From: Bifidobacterium callitrichos DSM 23973
Lineage (GTDB): Bacteria > Actinomycetota > Actinomycetes > Actinomycetales > Bifidobacteriaceae
DNA: 64,000 nucleotides
Assembly (NCBI RefSeq): GCF_000741175.1
Contig: NZ_JGYS01000009.1
Coordinates: forward strand, 28,779-92,778
Direction of reading: 5' to 3'
Every line of letters begins with the position of its first letter. Positions within the stretch are counted from its first letter, which is position 1. Below, piece after piece: positions 59,149 through 64,000 of the stretch. The notes under the pieces are model-generated. The model was not told the origin of the DNA. It worked only from the letters and a program-made list of their open reading frames with translations, and ran no database searches. The position numbers and the translations under genes are program-made.

Positions 59149-60768
59149 TTACTTGACCGCGGCGTCGTACGCCTTCTGCCACAGCTCGACGTTCTGCTTC
59201 ATGCCGAGGTTGTTGACCTGCTTGACGTACTCGTCCCACTGCTGGTCGACACCACCGTTGAGGATCCACTTGGAGACCACCGGGATGCCGTAGTTCCAGA
59301 TCTGGGCGTTGTTGTTGGAGAAGGTGTTGGTGTCCTCCGTGTTCTGGCGCACGTACACCGGCATCTTGTCCTTGGTCTGGTCGAGGTGCGAGTACTGCTC
59401 CTTGTACGGGGCATCGGCGGCGACGATGGAGTCGGCGTCCTGGGCGCCGTTGAACTTCACGTTGTCCGGGATCCAGCCGGCGAGACGATCCTGCAGGGCC
59501 GGAGCCTTGCCATTGTCAGCCTCGTTGAAGAACTGCTTCTTGATGGTGTAGGTGTGGTTGCCGTCATCGGTGGTGTAGTCCGGGATGGAGCCGTAGAGCT
59601 GCTGGACGGAGTACTTCTCGGAGTAGAGGAGGTTGATGATCTTCAGAGCGGCCTTCTTGGTCTCCTCCGGAAGATCCTTCTTCATCGCCATGTGGTAGTC
59701 CTCGTACTCGTTGTAGTCACCGGAGGCGTCCCAGACGGTCTCGTCCTGGGAGACGCCCGGAGCGGCCGGAACCGGGATGGTGATGTATTCCTTGTTGAGC
59801 TTGGAGCCGATGACGCCGAACTGGGTGCCGTCCCAGCCGAAGGCCACGCCGGTGAGAGCGGTCTCGCCGTCGGACTTGAGCTCGGCCTGGTACTTGGAGT
59901 CGTCCTTGGTCAGGGCGTCCTTGGGGATGAGGCCCTTCTGGAACAGCTCGTGGTAGTACTCGACGACCTGCTTGAACTGGTCGGAGGTGGCCCAGCTGTA
60001 GACCTTGCCGTCCTTGACGGCGATGCCCTGGCCGGAAGGACCAGCGTTGAAGGAGGTGACGACGCCGGCGCCGTTGATGAGCAGGAACATGCTCCACCAG
60101 TTGCCGAGGGAGCCGGTGCCGAGGGCGCGCACGTTCATCGGGATCTCGTCCTGCTTGCCGTTGCCGTTCGGATCCTGAGTCTTGAAGGCCTCAAGCACCT
60201 TGGTCAGCTCGTCCCAGGTCTTCGGGACCTCAAGGCCGAGCTTGTCGAGCCACACCTTGTTGATCAGCATGTGCTGGCCGGAGGCCTGGAAGGACTTGCC
60301 ACGGGAGGACGGCAGGACGTTGATCTGGCCGTCGATCTCCACCATCTTCTTGGCAAGCGGCTTCTCCTTGAAGAACTTCGCGACGTTCGGCAGGGAGTCC
60401 ATGTCGTCGGCGAGGTTCTCGAAGAGCGGGTACTGGGCGGCATCCTCCGGGTGGTAGGCGCGGATGGACAGGTCGGTGACGTCGCCACCGGTCAGGGATG
60501 CGTTCTTCTGCTGGCCCCAGGCGTTGTCGTCGACGCGCTGCCACTTGATGACGGCACCGGACTCCTTCTCAAGGTCCTGCGCCCACTTCATCTTCGCGAC
60601 GTCGATCTGGGCGGTGTTCTGCTGGACCATGATGGTGACGACGGGCTTGCCGTTCTCCATCTGGGCGCTGTCGCCGCTGCCGCCGCAACCGGCCAGCAGC
60701 ATCGACAGAGCGCTCACGCCCGCGACGGCCGCAACGATCTTCTTCTTCGCTACACTGCGGTGTGTCAT
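59149..60768 (-). CDS. Oligosaccharide ABC transporter solute-binding lipoprotein (LplA-like)
   Basis: 539 aa from ATG 60768 (AAAGGAAGA upstream); frame open to 60864 but unsupported. Signal KKKIVAAVAGVSALSMLLAGC with lipobox LAGC. The larger size and C-terminal region (WDEYVKQVNNLGMKQNVELWQKAYDAAVK) are typical of the LplA/YtcQ family that works with LplB/LplC. Captures an oligosaccharide, probably a rhamnose/arabinose-containing fragment given GH78 and GH43 in the operon. Operators for the divergent LacI lie upstream. Confidence 0.93.
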   Translation of the reverse strand: MTHRSVAKKKIVAAVAGVSALSMLLAGCGGSGDSAQMENGKPVVTIMVQQNTAQIDVAKMKWAQDLEKESGAVIKWQRVDDNAWGQQKNASLTGGDVTDLSIRAYHPEDAAQYPLFENLADDMDSLPNVAKFFKEKPLAKKMVEIDGQINVLPSSRGKSFQASGQHMLINKVWLDKLGLEVPKTWDELTKVLEAFKTQDPNGNGKQDEIPMNVRALGTGSLGNWWSMFLLINGAGVVTSFNAGPSGQGIAVKDGKVYSWATSDQFKQVVEYYHELFQKGLIPKDALTKDDSKYQAELKSDGETALTGVAFGWDGTQFGVIGSKLNKEYITIPVPAAPGVSQDETVWDASGDYNEYEDYHMAMKKDLPEETKKAALKIINLLYSEKYSVQQLYGSIPDYTTDDGNHTYTIKKQFFNEADNGKAPALQDRLAGWIPDNVKFNGAQDADSIVAADAPYKEQYSHLDQTKDKMPVYVRQNTEDTNTFSNNNAQIWNYGIPVVSKWILNGGVDQQWDEYVKQVNNLGMKQNVELWQKAYDAAVK

Positions 60769-60887
60769 TTTGAATCTTCCTTTCTGAAGATCACTACGAT
60801 CACCATCCGGCCCACGTCTCGCCATCGCCGTCAGCGGTCCTTTGCAAGGCCGCTTCGATCGCACATCTTCGTGGCGCGAACCGGATG

Positions 60888-61076
60888 ATTATCGTTAACT
60901 TTTCTCCACAGTCAAAAGTTATAGCATCAAAGAATCCCAGCTGTCAAACCGGATTCTGAGGTTACGCTACCATCCTTGGAATTGCAACGTTTTTAACACC
61001 CTCATTCCCCCTCATCGGCGTGGCGAACCGGCGTTTCTTGCCACACGGTTACCGATAAACTATAGTTATCGTTATC
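60888..61076. promoter_or_regulatory. GTTANCGNTAAC-type operators in the SBP/LacI divergent gap
   Basis: ATTATCGTTAAC (60888-60899), GTTACCGATAAA (61048-61059) and GTTATCGTTATC (61065-61076) lie in the 445-bp gap, near the SBP side and the LacI side. None is a perfect palindrome, but all fit GTTANCGNTAAC with one to two changes. Nothing else was recognised in the gap. Confidence 0.7.
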
Positions 61077-61213
61077 CCGATGCGAAGGTATGGTTGAGTC
61101 AACTAGGTAGAGGCAGCTCAACCACCACCGCGGCGGGACAGCCATAGACGACATCGGACTATGCACAGCCGCATCATCCGCCAAGCAGCGAAGAAGGAAG
61201 TACGTCAGGGATC

Positions 61214-62254
61214 ATGAACGGAAAAGCACCGACACTCAAGGACATCGCCGAGGAAGTCGGCGTCACACCGATGACCGTGTCGAAGGCGCTGCGCGACATG
61301 CCCGGCGTCAAGGCATCCACGCGATCCAAAGTGCTCGCCGTGGCCGAGAAGCTCAACTACCGCGTCAACGTGCAGGCCAGCTCGCTCAAATCAGGCCGCA
61401 GCAGCATCATCCGCATCATGGTCAACGAGTACCGGCTGCCGTTCTACTCGCAGCTCATCGACTCGCTGTCCAACGAGGTGATACGAAACGGACTCACCCC
61501 GTTCCTGCAGAAGACCGGATACTCCGCCGAATCCGCCGCCGAGGCCATGCGCAGCCCGTACTTCTCCGGCAGCATGTTCGACGGCACCATCGCCCACGCC
61601 TCCGGCATCACGGAACCGGAGATCGTCAAATCCGGCAACCCCACCGTGCTGCTCGACGACTGTCTGCACAACCCCACCGTCAGCACCGTCAACTGGCCGA
61701 ACGAGATGGGCTCCAGAGCCGGCGTGCAGCATCTCATCGATCGCGGATGCCGCAACATCGGCATCGTCACCACCTGCCCGTACATGGAGGTGGAGGAGCT
61801 GATGAAGGATCACGCCTCCAACGATCCGCTGCGACTGCGCGGCGCACGTTCGGCCCTCGTCGACAACGGGCTCCCCTACGATCCGGAGCATGTCATCAGA
61901 ATCGCCGGCATGGACGAGCTACGAGGAGTCGCCATCGCGCACAAACTGGCCGACGAGCACGCCGATTTCGACGGATACATGTGCATGAACGACTCACTGG
62001 CGCTTGGCCTCATTCGCGGATTCGCCGATCGCGGCGTGCGCGTGCCCGATGACGCACGCGTCATCGGATTCGACGGCATCCGCACCGGCGAGTACTCGGT
62101 ACCGACCCTGAGCACGATCTCGGTCGATCTCGACCAGCTCGCGCAGATCGCCGTCTCCCAGCTGCTGCGCCAGATCGAGAATCCCGACGGCGACTGGCGC
62201 CCCTCGACCGCCACCGTCGGATTCACCCTCATCGAACGCGAATCCACGCGGTAG
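61214..62254 (+). CDS. LacI-family regulator of the LplABC-GH43-GH78 operon
   Basis: 346 aa. The HTH reads LKDIAEEVGVTPMTVSKALRD with recognition residues Pro-Met, hinge SLKSGRSS, and effector domain RIMVNEYRLPFYSQLIDSL ... MCMNDSLALGLIRGF. Divergent from the SBP gene across GTTANCGNTAAC-like operators. The same operator kind before GH36 (22218), GH27 (32152, 32309) and GH43 (45681, 45890) suggests a regulon that spans the window. Confidence 0.92.
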   Translation: MNGKAPTLKDIAEEVGVTPMTVSKALRDMPGVKASTRSKVLAVAEKLNYRVNVQASSLKSGRSSIIRIMVNEYRLPFYSQLIDSLSNEVIRNGLTPFLQKTGYSAESAAEAMRSPYFSGSMFDGTIAHASGITEPEIVKSGNPTVLLDDCLHNPTVSTVNWPNEMGSRAGVQHLIDRGCRNIGIVTTCPYMEVEELMKDHASNDPLRLRGARSALVDNGLPYDPEHVIRIAGMDELRGVAIAHKLADEHADFDGYMCMNDSLALGLIRGFADRGVRVPDDARVIGFDGIRTGEYSVPTLSTISVDLDQLAQIAVSQLLRQIENPDGDWRPSTATVGFTLIERESTR

Positions 62255-62302
62255 GGCGACGAGTGCACGCTTCGGCGTCCGCTGCTCAGAGCATCGCCCG
62301 AA

Positions 62303-62339
62303 GTCGATGACAGGACGACGACCCCGTCCTGTCATCGAC
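62303..62339. terminator. Bidirectional terminator hairpin
   Basis: Perfect 15-bp stem GTCGATGACAGGACG / CGTCCTGTCATCGAC with a 7-nt loop, between the convergent LacI gene and the ATPase gene. Confidence 0.75.
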
Positions 62340-62359
62340 GAACGTTATCGGGAATGTCA

Positions 62360-63697
62360 TCACAGCAATCCCACCATATACAACGGCAGATAGCGCCTGT
62401 CGCCTCTGACTTCCAATGGCTTTGGGTGGAGCACGTACTCCAGCCCCACACGCCCGGAAAACCGTTCCTTGAACTTGTCAAGGGACGACGTACGGTATCG
62501 GTTGCTCGATTTGACCTCAATCGGACTGACGCGCGGCTTCATCGCCGCATTCGGGTAACGGGAAACGATCAGGAAGTCGATTTCCATGGTCCTCGAGGCG
62601 TCATCACGGTCATTGCGGGAATAGAAGTACAGGGCATGTCCACTGGAATGAAGGAGCTGCGCCACGACGTTCTCGGTCAGCATTCCCTCGTTGATGGAGA
62701 TTTTCCCCAACAGGACATCCCGATAGATGTCATCCTCGGTGACGTTCGAATCGGCGAGCGCCTGAGTGACCAACAACCCAGTATCCGCCATGTAGCATTT
62801 GATCGTCGCCCGATCCGCATAGGCACCCAAACCCACAGTCGGATCAGTCGAGTTGACGCAATCATTGACGACACACGCATCGGCCAACCAGAAGAACGCC
62901 TCATCGTATTCGCGCATCCGCGCATTGGGCTCCAACGACGATACACGGTATTTCTTCTCATGCTGCGACAGCTGTGAAACCAGCCCATCAAACAGCAGCG
63001 TGACGCGGCGTCGAGCAGAACCGGCATGTTTGGCGATATCGTCACGATACAGCTTGAGAATGTCCCGTTTGACTTCATCCACCTGATGAAAGTCACGAGT
63101 ACGGATATACGTCTCAACCGCCTGAGGCATGCCCCCAACAAGCATGTACTCGCGGAATAAACGCATCGCCTTGCGATGCAGGGAATCCGGCAACGGTCGC
63201 AACCGCGCATACGAATCCGCGATCGCACGAGACAGCGGTTCCTCCCCCATCGCCCATAGGAACTCATCAAAATCAAATGGATCAAGAGCCAGTGACCTTT
63301 CCTCGGAGGGGATGAGGATATCCTTGACGTTCTCCCTGATGGACACGAGTGATCCGGTTTCGATAAAGTCATAACGACCATCCGCGACGAGCTGTTTAAT
63401 GGCCTCGCGCGCCTTCGGATACTGCTGCACCTCATCGAAAACGATAAGAGTGTCCCTCTCGTGGAACGAGACTCCGTAGTATGCGGACAGGTACAGGAAG
63501 AACGTATCCAGATCATTGCGCATATCACCGAAGTATCCAAGCACATCGTCCGGGGCGTGGGTGAAATCGATCGTCAGACATGACGCGTACTCGTTCCTGC
63601 CGAACTCCTCGGCGAGAGTGCTCTTGCCTACTCGCCGAGCCCCCTCGATCAGCATCGCCGTACGGCCCTGCGACTGCCGCTTCCACTCCAATAGTTT
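62360..63697 (-). pseudogene. DUF4143-type ATPase, 5' end cut by an insertion sequence
   Basis: From the gene body: WKRQSQGR, Walker A GARRVGKST, Walker B LIVFDEVQQYP, sensor FIETGSLVS, and the C-terminal DUF4143 part with DTGLLV, LLGKISINEGMLTENVVAQ and a nuclease-like IDFLIV...IEVKS block. About 440 residues are native. The frame reads on upstream across the IS end into unrelated sequence (EDSKLLEW marks the junction near 63690-63700), so the native start is lost; an internal ATG before IEGARRVGKS might still give product. Such AAA_14+DUF4143 proteins are solitary and of unknown role. This is the third stand-alone ATPase gene in the window. Confidence 0.8.
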
Positions 63698-64000
63698 TGA
63701 GTCTTCGCCAGTTTGTGTGGTGGGGTGTTGTGCCTCGGCGTCTTTGCCGGGGCTTTTTCGTGTGGGATATGAGAGGGGCGTTCTCCTGTATGGTTTGTTT
63801 CCGCCAAGAAAGTAGAACCGGAACAAGGGAACGCCTGTGCCAACCATATCAGCCGGCGCGCTCAAGCGCATGCTGCACCTGCCCGCCAACGTCGTGGTCT
63901 CCACGCCCCGCGTCGAGGACGACCCGCGTGGCGGGACCGTCGTCATCGTGCCGGTGCGCCCGTACGCGGACGACATGGACCGGTGCGCCAGATGCGGCGG
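63698..64000 (+). mobile_element. ISL3-family insertion sequence, left end
   Basis: The sequence after about 63698 (GAGTCTTCGCC onward) is unrelated to the ATPase gene and leads into a transposase of the ISL3 type. The exact terminal repeat and the target duplication cannot be fixed because the right end is outside the window. A GC-rich hairpin-like stretch lies near 63735-63760. Confidence 0.7.
63837..64000 (+). CDS. ISL3-family transposase, N-terminal part only
   Basis: From GTG 63837 with AAGGGA upstream, the frame gives a start PTISAGALKRMLHLPANVVV and continues with VEDDPRGGTVVIVPVRPYADDMDRCARCGG at the window edge. The CxxC pair starts the N-terminal zinc finger typical of ISL3 transposases. 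The catalytic core is outside the window. Confidence 0.8.
   Translation, partial: MPTISAGALKRMLHLPANVVVSTPRVEDDPRGGTVVIVPVRPYADDMDRCARCG

Overview
The window looks like a chromosomal segment of a high-GC Bifidobacterium. The sucrose phosphorylase is close to residue-for-residue with the bifidobacterial enzyme as I remember it. Two MFS porters and a LacI regulator sit beside it, carbohydrate ABC importers appear without their own ATPase, and there is a dense set of plant-glycan glycosidases. I name the genus only; the species cannot be fixed by reading.

Layout. 1-2.5 kb: a remnant area with a three-gene set of small secreted or lipoprotein-like proteins and a decayed transposase. 2.6-8.5 kb: a sucrose locus on the minus strand (MFS porter, LacI regulator, sucrose phosphorylase, second MFS porter) with two perfect operator palindromes. 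8.8-17 kb: housekeeping-like genes, namely an FtsX/MacB-type permease overlapping an ABC 'ATPase' that lacks a P-loop, an HD protein, a class II amidotransferase, a Kup potassium transporter and a TatD nuclease. 17-26.5 kb: an SDR oxidoreductase, PepC, a GH36 alpha-galactosidase and two stand-alone P-loop ATPases (one frameshifted), separated by three arrays of about 62-bp-period hairpins and by a second hairpin family.

26.5-62.3 kb is a glycan island. It has a GH27-GH51-MFS operon (arabinose and galactose side chains), an ABC importer with a small membrane protein, a GH43, a frameshifted beta-helix hydrolase, a second ABC importer, another GH43, and a GH31-LacI pair. It ends with a long operon: solute-binding protein, two permeases, GH43, a YesL-like DUF624 protein, GH43 and GH78. 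The content suggests arabinan, arabinogalactan or rhamnogalacturonan side chains and arabinoxylan-type oligosaccharides. Five LacI-family regulators are present (one in the sucrose locus), together with five distinct palindromic operator types whose positions suggest one operator type per regulator. The promoter of the GH27-GH51 operon carries three of the five types.

The right edge holds a DUF4143-type ATPase whose 5' end is cut by an ISL3-family insertion sequence that runs off the window. Apart from the hairpin arrays, the main oddities are the degenerate ABC ATPase, an intergenic palindromic element sitting in frame inside the GH78 gene, and a 54-bp, almost spacer-less palindrome in front of the DUF234-type ATPase. 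No rRNA, tRNA or CRISPR array was recognised.
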